40,606 nucleotides of DNA, taken from NCBI GenBank assembly GCA_023411395.1, contig JAEYOV010000065.1, positions 1-40,606 of the forward strand, in the 5' to 3' direction. Numbering within the stretch: position 1 is the stretch's first letter; each line of letters starts with the position of its first letter. Of the stretch, positions 31,349 to 40,481 are shown piece by piece. The position numbers were made by a program, and so were the translations under genes. This stretch comes from Bacillota bacterium (lineage in GTDB: Bacteria > Bacillota > Clostridia > Christensenellales > Aristaeellaceae). The notes under the pieces are model-generated. The model was not told the origin of the DNA, searched no databases, and saw only the letters and a list, made by a program, of their open reading frames with translations.

Positions 31349-33718
31349 ATGGATTTTGCAAAGCTGCTTGGATCGCGGTTGCTGTTTGTGGATGGCGGCC
31401 TTGGCACCATGCTGCAAAGCATGGGCCTTGTCGGCGGCCAGCCGCCGGGATCATGGAACCTTGCGCATCCGGACAAGGTGCGTGCGGTACATGAAGCCTA
31501 TCTTGCGGCGGACTGCGACATCATCACCGCCAACACCTTTGTCGTGGACGCGCTTCACTTTGGGGATCAGGCGGCTCAAATCGTGCGTGCAGGCGTCTAC
31601 CTGGTCCGGGAGGCGGTAAAGGAGGCGGGCCGTGGGATCGTGGCGATGGACCTGGGCCCTACGGGCAAGCTTTTGCGGCCCTTTGGCGATCTGCCCTTTG
31701 AAACGGCCGTGTCGCTGTTCGGGGACATGGCCGAAGCCGGGGCACAGGCCGGGGCGGACGTGATCTTTATCGAGACCGTGTCCGACAGCTACGAGTTGAA
31801 GGCGGCGGTGTTGGGAGCCAGGGAAAGGACGAATCTTCCCATCGTCGCCACCATGATGGTGAACGAAAACGAAAAGCTCTTGACTGGGGGAGATATCCCC
31901 GGCATGGTAGCCATGCTGGAAGGATTGGGCGTTACGGCGCTGGGCCTGAACTGCGGCCTTGGCCCAAAGCAGATGCTTCCGCTTTTGCAAAAAATGATGG
32001 CCTGTACCTCCCTGCCGGTGCAGGTTTGCCCCAACGCGGGACTGCCGCTTTTGGAAAACGGGAAAACGAAGTTCCTGCTCTCCCCGGAGGATTTTGCCGC
32101 CGAAATGGAAGAGCTGGCCAGGCTTGGCCCATGGCTGCTGGGAGGATGCTGCGGCACAACCCCCGCCCACATGGAGGCCATGACCCGGCGGCTGAAAGCT
32201 GCAAAGCCCAAGCCCATTACGTCCAAAACCGACACTATCGTTTGCTCCTACGGGAAGACCGTCATGTTTGGAGAAATACCCGTCCTCATCGGCGAGCGCA
32301 TCAACCCCACCGGCAAGCCCCGCCTAAAGCAGGCGCTGAAGGAAGGGGACATGGCCTATCTCCAGCAGGAGGCCGCTGGCCAGCAGGAAAGCGGCGCCCA
32401 CATGCTCGATGTGAACGTGGGCGTGCCGGGACTGAATGAAGCCGCTGTGCTTGCGCAGGCTGTGGAAAGCATACAGGCCGTTACCGACCTGCCGCTTCAA
32501 ATTGATACCGCCGATGCAAAAGCGCTGGAGCAGGCGCTTAGGACATATAACGGCAAAGCGCTTGTAAACTCCGTCACAGGCAAAGCCGCCTCCATGGCGG
32601 CGGTTTTCCCGCTGGTTAAAAAGTACGGCGGCGCCGTGGTGGCGCTGCCCCTGGATGAGGCGGGCATCCCGCCCACGGCGGAGGGGCGCATGGAGGTTGC
32701 CCGGAAAATACTAAGTGAAGCGCAAAAGCACGGCATACCGAAAAAGGATATCCTGCTGGACGGGCTGACCATGACCGTCAGCACCGACAAAAACGCCGCT
32801 CTCAGCACACTGGAAACCATCCGCCGGGCCAGGGAAGAGCTGGGCCTTAAGACGATCCTGGGCGTATCCAACGTATCCTTCGGCCTGCCCCGGCGGGAAA
32901 AGCTGAACGCCGCCTTCTTTGCCATGGCCCTGTCCGCCGGGCTGGACGCGGCCATCCTCAATCCCCATTCCGCGCCCATGATGGAAGCCTTTATATCCGG
33001 TACCGCCCTTGCCGGCCGGGATGAGCAGTTCACAGGTTATATTGCCGCCTTCGGCGGCCAGGAAGCGCTACCCGCCTCCGCGCCCTTAAAAGGGGAACCA
33101 GGCCTGAAAGAAGCGGTGCTCAAAGGGCTTGCCCCCCAGGCAGGCAAGGCTGCGCAGGCGCTGCTGGATAGCGGCCGGGAACCCCTTTCCCTGGTGGAGG
33201 AGGAACTGATTCCTGCCCTTTCTCAGGTGGGCAGCGGGTTTGAAACGGGCAAGCTGTTCCTGCCCCAGCTTTTGATGAGCGCCGAAGCCGCAAAGGCCGC
33301 CTTTGACAGGCTGCGGGCTGCACTTTCCGCCTCCGGCCAGGAAACGAAAAGCAAGGGAAAAATTCTGCTGGCCACCGTGGAAGGGGATATCCACGACATC
33401 GGCAAGAACATTGTAAAGGTTCTTTTGGAAAACTACGGCTTCCACGTCCTTGATCTGGGCCGCGATGTCCCGGCGGAGGCGGTTGTGGAAGCAGCCATCC
33501 GGGAAAATATACGCCTGGTGGGCCTGTCCGCGCTGATGACCACTACCGTGCCCGGCATGGAAAAAACCATCCGCGCCCTTCGGGAAAAAAAGCCCGGTAC
33601 CCTCATTATGGTGGGCGGCGCGGTATTGACGGAAGATTATGCCCTTAAAATCGGCGCCGACTTCTATGGCAGGGACGCCATGGCTTCCGTCAAATACGCC
33701 CGGGAAGTGTTTGCATGA
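31349..33718 (+). CDS. metH: Cobalamin-dependent methionine synthase, lacking activation domain
   Basis: The protein has 789 residues. Domains: homocysteine-binding barrel (1-290) with zinc cysteines in LNCGLGP and LLGGCCGTTP; pterin-binding barrel (about 310-560, GERINPTGKPRLKQAL and MLDVNVGVPG); B12 cap helices; and a Rossmann B12 domain with EGDIHDIGKNIVKVLL, whose His ligates cobalt. It ends there, about 430 residues shorter than E. coli MetH; the missing activation domain is the preceding gene. ATG 31349 is preferred to 31343, which abuts the GGAGG. It is last in the methionine operon; no terminator is evident downstream. Confidence 0.96.
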   Translation: MDFAKLLGSRLLFVDGGLGTMLQSMGLVGGQPPGSWNLAHPDKVRAVHEAYLAADCDIITANTFVVDALHFGDQAAQIVRAGVYLVREAVKEAGRGIVAMDLGPTGKLLRPFGDLPFETAVSLFGDMAEAGAQAGADVIFIETVSDSYELKAAVLGARERTNLPIVATMMVNENEKLLTGGDIPGMVAMLEGLGVTALGLNCGLGPKQMLPLLQKMMACTSLPVQVCPNAGLPLLENGKTKFLLSPEDFAAEMEELARLGPWLLGGCCGTTPAHMEAMTRRLKAAKPKPITSKTDTIVCSYGKTVMFGEIPVLIGERINPTGKPRLKQALKEGDMAYLQQEAAGQQESGAHMLDVNVGVPGLNEAAVLAQAVESIQAVTDLPLQIDTADAKALEQALRTYNGKALVNSVTGKAASMAAVFPLVKKYGGAVVALPLDEAGIPPTAEGRMEVARKILSEAQKHGIPKKDILLDGLTMTVSTDKNAALSTLETIRRAREELGLKTILGVSNVSFGLPRREKLNAAFFAMALSAGLDAAILNPHSAPMMEAFISGTALAGRDEQFTGYIAAFGGQEALPASAPLKGEPGLKEAVLKGLAPQAGKAAQALLDSGREPLSLVEEELIPALSQVGSGFETGKLFLPQLLMSAEAAKAAFDRLRAALSASGQETKSKGKILLATVEGDIHDIGKNIVKVLLENYGFHVLDLGRDVPAEAVVEAAIRENIRLVGLSALMTTTVPGMEKTIRALREKKPGTLIMVGGAVLTEDYALKIGADFYGRDAMASVKYAREVFA

Positions 33719-33835
33719 GCGGAAAAAGGAATATGAAACCGGTAGGGTGGACTGCTGTTGAAAAGCCTTCTTTCCCAGTCGTGAAAATACCAATAGATAA
33801 CAGATTGCATGATGTATGTAAGATATAGTAAATAC

Positions 33836-33864
33836 TTGTCATAATGTGAGAAGCGTGTTATAAT
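33836..33864 (+). promoter_or_regulatory. Promoter of the phosphonate surface operon
   Basis: TTGTCA (33836-33841), 17 bases and TATAAT (33859-33864). Start expected near 33871, giving a leader of about 140 bases. The stretch 33719-33835 before it shows no gene. Confidence 0.75.
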
Positions 33865-33888
33865 TTCACAATGATTTTGTATAATCTC

Positions 33889-34000
33889 CGGCGCAACGCC
33901 TGGCTGATTCATTTTTTTCGGCCAGGCGCCGTTACGGGGACTGTGTATGTTTCCTTTTGTAAGAGTATGCAGCTTCCCCGCAACTGTCAACGGATGTTAC
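33889..34000 (+). promoter_or_regulatory. Structured leader of the phosphonate surface operon
   Basis: The leader contains a hairpin (CGCCTGGC near 33897 with GCCAGGCG near 33922) and then two nested pairings: CCGTT near 33930 with AACGG near 33989, enclosing CGGGGA near 33937 with TCCCCG near 33975. The sequence CCCCGCAACTGTCAACGG near 33976 recalls part of cobalamin riboswitch cores, but the other conserved parts are absent. It is a structured 5' region of unknown function. Confidence 0.4.
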
Positions 34001-34013
34001 AGGAGGCTCCATA

Positions 34014-36083
34014 GTGGATTTCATCAACAGCATTCTGGGTGTTCCCTTGGGTTATATGATGTATCTCCCCTACCGCCTTTTCGAGAACTATGGAGTGTCC
34101 ATTCTCTTATTCACGCTCTTTTCCAAGCTGCTTCTGTTCCCTATTTCCGTGATGGTTCAGAAGAATGGTATCCGGATGGTAAAGCTCCAGCCGGAGCTTA
34201 ACAGGGTCAAGGAATGGTTCGCCGGGGACAAGGACAGGATCGCGGAGGAACAAATCAAACTGTATGAAAGGGAGCATTACAGCCCGGCACTGGGGTGCCT
34301 GCCTTTGCTTTTGCAAATTCCTTTCATCCTGGGCCTGATTTCCGTTATTTATCACCCGTTGCAGCATTTGATGCATCTTGACGCGCAAACGATATCCGCT
34401 CTGGTGAAGAAGGCGGAAGAGATTCTGGGTACCACCCAACTGGGAAGTTCGCCGCAAATGCGGGTCATCGACCTGATCATACAGGGTGGATACGGTCAGG
34501 CGTTTGCGTCTATTCCGGGCATGAGCGGGCAGGTGATTGTTCAGATCCAGTCCATCCGGCTGGATTTTCTGGGGCTGAACCTCTCCTCCATTCCCCTGTG
34601 GTGGCCTTTGACGCTGCAATCGGTGATCCCGCTAGGCGCAGGGTTCAGCGCTTATATCCTGTGCGTGGTACAAAACCGTTTCAACGTGCTGCAGCGGGAA
34701 CAGGGCAAGGGCAATAAGATTGGCATGACTTTGTTCCTGGTGGCCTTTTCCCTGTATTTCGCCTATTCCGTGCCGGGCGGGGTCGGTCTGTACTGGATTT
34801 TCAGCAACCTGTTTGCGCTGGCCCAGGTATTTTTGCTCAATATCCTCTATCCCCCCGCAAAGTTCATTGATTATGCCAGCCGGCCCGCCCCGCTTACCCG
34901 GGAGGAAGCGGCCCGGAAAAAGCAGGAACAGGCGGCGCTGCGCCAGCGCGAAAAGAAAGACATCCGCCGTTTTTTCGAGGAAGGCGACTGGCACAAGCAG
35001 CTTGTTTTCTATTCGGAACGCAATGGGTTTTATAAATACTTCCGGCATGTGATCGATTACCTTATGGACCATAGCGATATCGTGATCCACTATGTCACCA
35101 GCGATCCAGTCGACGTATGCTTCAAGCGGAACGATCCGCGGCTGATCCCCTACTATGTGGGGGACAAGGCGCTGGCTTCCTTCATGCTCAAGGTGGACGC
35201 CGATATCCTGGTGATGACCATGCCCGACCTGAATCAGTTCCACATCAAGCGCTCCATGGCCCGCAGGGATATGGAATACATCTACATGTTCCACTACCCT
35301 TTAAGCACTCACATGGTGCTGCGCAAGGGGGCGCTGGATCACTATGACACCATCTTCTGCGTGGGCGAATTCCAGCGGGAGGAGATCAGGCAAAGTGAAA
35401 AGCTGTACGGCACCAGGGAAAAGAATCTGGTGTTTTGCGGTTACGGCCTGATGGAGGACCTGCATGAACAGTATCAGCGAATGGAGAAGGTGCAAAGAGC
35501 AAGAAAAAAGATATTGATCGCGCCTTCCTGGCAGATAGAAAACCTGCTGGACAGCTGCATCGATTCCCTTCTTGACAATCTGCTGGGCAAGGGATATGCA
35601 TTGGTGGTGCGGCCTCACCCCGAATATACAAAGCGGTACCGGCAGCGCCTTAACGCGCTGGTGGAGGCCTACAAGGACCGGGCGGGGGAGGAACTCTCCT
35701 TTGAGCTGGACTTTACCGACAGCTCCTCCATCTTCAATTCCGACACGGTGATCACCGACTGGTCCGGTACGGCGTACGAATTCGCCTTCGTGACCAAAAA
35801 GCCGGTACTGTTTATCAACACCCCGCCCAAGATCAATAACCCGGAATATGAAAAGATTACGGTTCCGCCGCTGGAAATATCCCTGCGGGACAAGATCGGC
35901 ATCCAGGTGGATCCCAAGGAATTGGATACTCTGCCACAGCTTCTGGACAAGCTTTTTGTTAACGCGGAGGTTTATCGGGATACCATCGCGAAAATCTTCC
36001 AAGACACCATCTCCAGCTTCGGGCATAGCGGCGAGATTGGCGGACAGTACATCCTCGGCCGTCTTGGCGGAAAGGAATCCTGA
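34014..36083 (+). CDS. YidC/Oxa1 membrane insertase fused to a CDP-glycerol glycerophosphotransferase-like domain
   Basis: The protein has 689 residues in one frame. Residues 1-285 are a YidC-type insertase: first core helix ILLFTLFSKLLLFP (Lys where SpoIIIJ-type proteins have the groove Arg), a cytoplasmic hairpin, SPALGCLPLLLQIPFILGL, and later core helices ending in a glycine-rich GGVGLYWIFSN. A charged linker (290-330, EEAARKKQEQAALRQREKK) leads to a TagB/TagF-like transferase domain (about 330-680) with VVRPHPEYTKRY and SSSIFNSDTVITDWS. The GTG start follows AGGAGG. Family knowledge assigns TagF enzymes to polymerising glycerol phosphate from CDP-glycerol in teichoic acid. The downstream genes suggest that this one may instead move an activated phosphonate at the membrane; that is inference. 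Confidence 0.88.
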   Translation: MDFINSILGVPLGYMMYLPYRLFENYGVSILLFTLFSKLLLFPISVMVQKNGIRMVKLQPELNRVKEWFAGDKDRIAEEQIKLYEREHYSPALGCLPLLLQIPFILGLISVIYHPLQHLMHLDAQTISALVKKAEEILGTTQLGSSPQMRVIDLIIQGGYGQAFASIPGMSGQVIVQIQSIRLDFLGLNLSSIPLWWPLTLQSVIPLGAGFSAYILCVVQNRFNVLQREQGKGNKIGMTLFLVAFSLYFAYSVPGGVGLYWIFSNLFALAQVFLLNILYPPAKFIDYASRPAPLTREEAARKKQEQAALRQREKKDIRRFFEEGDWHKQLVFYSERNGFYKYFRHVIDYLMDHSDIVIHYVTSDPVDVCFKRNDPRLIPYYVGDKALASFMLKVDADILVMTMPDLNQFHIKRSMARRDMEYIYMFHYPLSTHMVLRKGALDHYDTIFCVGEFQREEIRQSEKLYGTREKNLVFCGYGLMEDLHEQYQRMEKVQRARKKILIAPSWQIENLLDSCIDSLLDNLLGKGYALVVRPHPEYTKRYRQRLNALVEAYKDRAGEELSFELDFTDSSSIFNSDTVITDWSGTAYEFAFVTKKPVLFINTPPKINNPEYEKITVPPLEISLRDKIGIQVDPKELDTLPQLLDKLFVNAEVYRDTIAKIFQDTISSFGHSGEIGGQYILGRLGGKES

Positions 36084-37231
36084 TGGACACGGCTTTGTTT
36101 CTGAAGGGACTAACGCGCCTAGGGGTCGGCTTTTATACCGGCGTGCCCGATTCCCTGCTTCAACCGCTTTGCGATACGCTGTATGAGCGCTTTAATGTTA
36201 AAGGCAGCCATATCGTCGCCGCCAACGAAGGGGCGGCGGTGGGGCTGGCCGCGGGGCATTACATCGCCACCGGAAAGCCGGCACTGGTCTATCTGCAAAA
36301 CAGCGGTGTCGGCAACGCGGCCAATCCCATCATCTCATTGCTCAACGAAAAGGTCTACGGCATCCCCTGCGTGTTTATCGTGGGCTGGCGGGGCGAACCA
36401 GGTTTTCACGACGAGCCGCAGCATGTGTTCCAGGGGGAAATTACCCCTGCTTTTTTGTCATTGCTTGGACTTCACACCTTTTTGTTATCAAAGGATACAA
36501 CCCCAAAAGAGTTCGAGGAGATGCTTGCCACATCTGAGCCCCTGTTGAAGCAAGGGAAAAGCGTTGCTTTCCTTATGCGAAAGGGTGCGCTTGCGTCCGG
36601 CGCCAAAGCGGATTTTCCCAGCCGTTCCGTGCTGCTCAGGGAAACGACGCTGCGCTCGCTGCTCAAGAACGCCGGGGAAAACGGCGTATTCGTATGCACC
36701 ACCGGAAAAACCTCCCGGGAGGTATACGAGCTTCGGGAAGAACTGGGGCAAGGCCACGACCGGGATTTCCTTACCGTGGGGTCCATGGGGCACGCCTCCA
36801 TGATCGCCCTGGGCATTGCCAAAGCCAGGCCGCGGCAGACCGTATGGTGTCTTGACGGAGACGGGGCAGCCATCATGCACCTGGGAAGCCTGATGGTGGA
36901 GGCCCAGTGCGGCTGCAAAAATCTGATCCATGTGGTTTTGAACAACGGCGCCCATGAAAGCGTGGGCGGCATGCCGGTGGCATGCGGGGCTGTTTCTTTC
37001 CTTGCCTTGGCCCGGGCGGCAGGCTTCAAAAAGTGCTTCTTTGCCGAAGATGAGCCAACGCTTATGGATGTGCTTCCCCGCGTCCGCTCATCCGTCGGGA
37101 AGCAGCTTTGCTTTCTGGAAATCGCGCTGGGCCAGGGTTCCCGGGCGGATCTTAAGCGTCCCAAAGCCACCCCGAAAGAGAATTTAAAAGACCTGATGGC
37201 TTATTTTGCGGCGCAGGGGGATAAGGCATGA
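36083..37231 (+). CDS. ppd: Phosphonopyruvate decarboxylase
   Basis: The protein has 382 residues. It is a ThDP-dependent enzyme that converts phosphonopyruvate to phosphonoacetaldehyde, pulling the unfavourable PEP mutase step forward. Visible parts are YTGVPDSLLQPLC, the conserved Glu in AANEGAAVGLAAGHY, LQNSGVGNAANPI, and the ThDP/Mg segment CLDGDGAAIMHLGS ending in NNGAHESVGG. The length fits the short Ppd group. The start overlaps the preceding stop (TGATG), and its stop overlaps the next start (ATGA). The neighbouring PEP mutase two genes on confirms the assignment over related decarboxylases such as sulfopyruvate decarboxylase. Confidence 0.93.
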   Translation: MDTALFLKGLTRLGVGFYTGVPDSLLQPLCDTLYERFNVKGSHIVAANEGAAVGLAAGHYIATGKPALVYLQNSGVGNAANPIISLLNEKVYGIPCVFIVGWRGEPGFHDEPQHVFQGEITPAFLSLLGLHTFLLSKDTTPKEFEEMLATSEPLLKQGKSVAFLMRKGALASGAKADFPSRSVLLRETTLRSLLKNAGENGVFVCTTGKTSREVYELREELGQGHDRDFLTVGSMGHASMIALGIAKARPRQTVWCLDGDGAAIMHLGSLMVEAQCGCKNLIHVVLNNGAHESVGGMPVACGAVSFLALARAAGFKKCFFAEDEPTLMDVLPRVRSSVGKQLCFLEIALGQGSRADLKRPKATPKENLKDLMAYFAAQGDKA

Positions 37232-37974
37232 AGGCGCTATTGCTCAATTCAGGCGTCGGCCACCGCATGGGCGAACTTACCAGCCGGCAGCCCAAGTGCA
37301 TGTGCCCCATCGGCGGGGGCTATACCATCTTAAGCCGCCAGCTTACCCAGCTTGCGCAACTGGGCGTCCGGGAAGCGGTGATCACCGTAGGCCCCTTTGC
37401 CCGGACGCTGATGGATCATATAGGTGGGCTGGGGCTGCCGGTGAAAATCACCTATGTGCCCAATCCCCTGTATAGCCAGACAAATTACATCTATTCCATG
37501 TACCTGGCGGCGGAGCACCTTGACGATGATATCCTGCTGCTGCACGGTGATCTGGTGCTGGAAACCAATGTGCTTGAGGAACTTCTCTCAAGCTGTAAAA
37601 GCGCCGTCGCCGTGGATTCCACCCTGCCCCTGCCTCAAAAGGATTTCAAGGCGCGCCTTCAAAATGGCCGGGTCATTGCCATCGGCGTATCGTTATTCGG
37701 CGGGGATTGCCTTGCCTGCCAGCCGGCATATTTCTGGCGCCGGGAGGATTTCGCAGCCTGGATGGAAGCCATCGGGGACTTTTGCCGGCGGGGCACGGCC
37801 AATGTCTATGCAGAAAACGCCTTCAACGGGAAAGAGGGGGCCATCCCGCTGTATCCCCTGGAGCTTCATGGCCGGCTGTGCCATGAAATCGATACCCCGG
37901 AGGATTTGCATGCCGTATCCGAGATGTTTCTCCGCTCCCTGAAGGCGGAGGGAAAAGGAGGCGCCGCTTTATGA
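37228..37974 (+). CDS. Nucleotidyltransferase (phosphonate cytidylyltransferase-like)
   Basis: The protein has 248 residues. The N-terminus is a sugar/choline-type NTP transferase: ALLLNSGVGHRMGELT with QPKCMCPIGG, then LLLHGDLVLE carrying the metal-binding Asp, and HEIDTPEDL near the end. Relatives in phosphonate clusters activate aminoethylphosphonate with CTP (PntC-type), so this enzyme may make a CMP-phosphonate, here perhaps from hydroxyethylphosphonate. A role with an ordinary sugar or glycerol substrate is not excluded. Its ATG overlaps the ppd stop by four bases, and its stop overlaps the next start. Confidence 0.8.
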   Translation: MKALLLNSGVGHRMGELTSRQPKCMCPIGGGYTILSRQLTQLAQLGVREAVITVGPFARTLMDHIGGLGLPVKITYVPNPLYSQTNYIYSMYLAAEHLDDDILLLHGDLVLETNVLEELLSSCKSAVAVDSTLPLPQKDFKARLQNGRVIAIGVSLFGGDCLACQPAYFWRREDFAAWMEAIGDFCRRGTANVYAENAFNGKEGAIPLYPLELHGRLCHEIDTPEDLHAVSEMFLRSLKAEGKGGAAL

Positions 37975-39269
37975 AACAGGTTTATATGTGCTTCAGCACC
38001 GACATCCTTCACAGCGGCCATATCAAGATCATTCAAAAGGCGGCGGAATTGGGGGAGCTGACGGTGGGCGTGCTAACCGACGAGGTCATCGCCTCCTTCA
38101 AACGCTATCCCCTGATCCCCCTGGAGGAGAGGCTGCAGTTGTTTCAAAGCATCGCCGGCGTGAAATGCGTGGTGGTGCAGGATACCTTGAGTTATCAAAA
38201 GGCCCTGCTTGATCTGAAGCCGGATATCGTCGTCCACGGGGACGACTGGCAAACCGGCTACCAGGCCAACATCCGCCGGGAAGTGATCGAAACACTGCAT
38301 CAATGGGGCGGGGAGCTTATCGAGTATCCGTACACCCACACCCCCACGGAGGAAACATTGAGCCGGCTGGACCAGCAGCTTTCCATGCCGGAGCACAGGC
38401 GCTCCAGGCTCAAAAAGCTCCTCCAGTACAAACCCTGCCTAAGTGTGTTGGAGGCCCACAACGGCCTGACCGGGCTGATCGTGGAGCAGACAAGCGTGGA
38501 AACGCAAAAAGGCGTCAAACAATTTGACGCCATGTGGGTATCCAGCCTGTGCGATTCCACCGCCAAGGGAAAGCCCGATATCGAACTGGTGGATCTGACC
38601 TCCCGCATCCAGACGCTGGAGGAGATCATGGAGGTCACCACCAAGCCCATCATCCTGGATGGAGACACAGGAGGGCTTACGGAGCATTTTGCGTATAATG
38701 TCCGGACGCTGGAGAGGCTGGGCATTTCAGCCATCATTATAGAAGACAAGACCGGGCTCAAAAAAAATTCCCTATTCGGCACGGAGGCACAGCAGGCCCA
38801 GGAGGACGTAGAAGCCTTCTGCCAGAAGATCCGGGCCGGAAAGAGCGCGCTCAAGACCAAGGACTTCATGATCATCGCCAGGTGCGAGAGTCTGATTCTG
38901 GACAGGGGTATGGACGATGCCCTGAAACGGTGCTTTGCCTATGTGGCAGCCGGGGTGGACGGCATCATGATCCATTCCTGCAAAAAGGACCCGGCGGAGA
39001 TCCTGGAATTCTGCCGGCTGTTCCGTGCCAGGGACCAAGCCACGCCCCTGGTGGTTGTACCCACCACCTATAATTCCGTCACCGAGGAGCAGCTTCAGGC
39101 GGCCGGGGTAAACATCGTGATCCATGCCAACCACCTGCTGCGCAGCGCATTCCCCGCCATGCAGCGCGTTGCCACCGCCATACTGGAAAGCGGGCGGTCC
39201 CTGGAGGCGGAGGCGCAATGCATGTCCATCAAGGAGATCCTGGCCCTCATTCCCGCCCAGGACCCGTAA
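37971..39269 (+). CDS. aepX: Cytidylyltransferase-phosphoenolpyruvate mutase fusion
   Basis: The protein has 432 residues. Residues 1-135 are a TagD-like cytidylyltransferase domain with HSGH (14-17) in STDILHSGHIKII; its second signature, usually ending ISTT, reads PYTHTPTEET and is weaker. Residues 150-425 are PEP mutase, with the diagnostic EDKTGLKKNSLFG (258-270) and the metal-binding DGDTGG. PEP mutase makes the carbon-phosphorus bond by turning PEP into phosphonopyruvate, the substrate of Ppd upstream. This two-domain form is known in other bacteria. The start overlaps the previous stop by four bases. Confidence 0.94.
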   Translation: MKQVYMCFSTDILHSGHIKIIQKAAELGELTVGVLTDEVIASFKRYPLIPLEERLQLFQSIAGVKCVVVQDTLSYQKALLDLKPDIVVHGDDWQTGYQANIRREVIETLHQWGGELIEYPYTHTPTEETLSRLDQQLSMPEHRRSRLKKLLQYKPCLSVLEAHNGLTGLIVEQTSVETQKGVKQFDAMWVSSLCDSTAKGKPDIELVDLTSRIQTLEEIMEVTTKPIILDGDTGGLTEHFAYNVRTLERLGISAIIIEDKTGLKKNSLFGTEAQQAQEDVEAFCQKIRAGKSALKTKDFMIIARCESLILDRGMDDALKRCFAYVAAGVDGIMIHSCKKDPAEILEFCRLFRARDQATPLVVVPTTYNSVTEEQLQAAGVNIVIHANHLLRSAFPAMQRVATAILESGRSLEAEAQCMSIKEILALIPAQDP

Positions 39270-39280
39270 GGAGCGTAACC

Positions 39281-40426
39281 ATGACTGCCTTTTCCCCTTT
39301 CTCCCCGGTGGATATCCGCGTCCTTAACAAAACTGCCGGCCTTGATGCGGTTCAAACGCTTCTTGAGGGCGCGGATGGGTTTGCGGTGCTGGCCGATGCC
39401 TCCGTGCTGGAAAAGCTGCGGCTTGCTCCCTTTGTGGAAAAGCTGCTGGCCTCAAAAAAAGGTGTCCTCCTTCAGGAGATTCCGGCCAACCCCACCGCCG
39501 CGGATGTGTGCCGCGCCCTTCATGCGCTGGCCGGCCGGCAGGTTCATGCACTGGTGGCCATCGGCGGCGGAAGCTGCATGGACCTGGCCAAGGCAATCAG
39601 CGCGCTGTACCATTTGCTTCCCGGAGACCGGCTGTCGGAAGAATCGGTTCTCGAAGCCATCCTTCAGCAGGATTATAAGCGCCCCCATCCCTTTGTAGAC
39701 ATTCTTGCCCTGCCCACCACCGCCGGCACCGGCTCGGAGGTAACGAAGTGGGCCACCATCTGGGACCCGGAGCACGGCAGGAAGCTGTCCATCGACTGCG
39801 TGGAAAATTTTCCGAAGGCCGCCATCCTCATACCGGAATTGACTGCTTCCATGAGCCCGGGGCTGACGCTGTCCACGGGCCTGGACGCCCTGTCCCACGC
39901 CATGGAGGCCTTCTGGGCCAAAAGCAGGACGCCTCTTTCTAAGGCGCTGGCCATCGCCGCCATTGGGAAGATTCTCACCTTTTTGCCTGCGGCTGTCAGG
40001 CCGGAGACGGCGGGAGATTTGGATGTGCGCCGTGAAATGTGCCTGGGATCGCTGCTTGCGGGGCTTGCGTTTTCCATCACCCGGACAACGGCCTGCCACT
40101 CCATTTCCTACCCCCTGACCATGCTGTTTGGCCTTCCCCATGGCTTCGCTGCCGCCATGACGCTGTCCGGAGTCATGAAGCGCAACGAAGAAGCCGTACC
40201 GGAAATTCAGGATCTTCATGCGATCTTCTGTGCGGACGGCGGGTTCTCCGCCTGGCTTGAGCAATTGACCGCACCGGTCAGGCCGCTGCGTTTGGGCGCC
40301 TTTGGCATACGGGAGCAGGATCTTGAAAAGATTGCGGAACTGACCTTCACCGCCGGGCGGATGGACAACAATCCCGTGCTTTTCTCCCGGCAAGAGGTTT
40401 TGGAAATCCTTCGGGAATGCCTGTAA
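39281..40426 (+). CDS. Iron-containing alcohol dehydrogenase, probable phosphonoacetaldehyde reductase
   Basis: The protein has 381 residues. It is a type III alcohol dehydrogenase: NAD-binding IGGGSCMDLAKAI, LPTTAGTGSEVT, and the metal-ligand stretch STGLDALSHAMEAF with later CHSISYPLTMLFGLPHG. In phosphonate clusters such enzymes reduce phosphonoacetaldehyde to 2-hydroxyethylphosphonate, which fits the preceding PEP mutase and decarboxylase. No AEP aminotransferase is seen within the window. The ATG at 39281 follows AAGGAG, 11 bases after the aepX stop. The family assignment is sure; the substrate is from context. Confidence 0.88.
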   Translation: MTAFSPFSPVDIRVLNKTAGLDAVQTLLEGADGFAVLADASVLEKLRLAPFVEKLLASKKGVLLQEIPANPTAADVCRALHALAGRQVHALVAIGGGSCMDLAKAISALYHLLPGDRLSEESVLEAILQQDYKRPHPFVDILALPTTAGTGSEVTKWATIWDPEHGRKLSIDCVENFPKAAILIPELTASMSPGLTLSTGLDALSHAMEAFWAKSRTPLSKALAIAAIGKILTFLPAAVRPETAGDLDVRREMCLGSLLAGLAFSITRTTACHSISYPLTMLFGLPHGFAAAMTLSGVMKRNEEAVPEIQDLHAIFCADGGFSAWLEQLTAPVRPLRLGAFGIREQDLEKIAELTFTAGRMDNNPVLFSRQEVLEILRECL

Positions 40427-40481
40427 TACCAATTTGTACGGCAATCGGATCAATGTTAAAAAGAAAAAGGAGAATGGCAAA

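Noticed and set aside
33930..34000. A full cobalamin riboswitch
   Set aside because: Only the CCCCGCAACTGT-like part is present; the upstream GGGAA/GGTG-type segments and B12-box are absent, so it is reported only as a structured leader.
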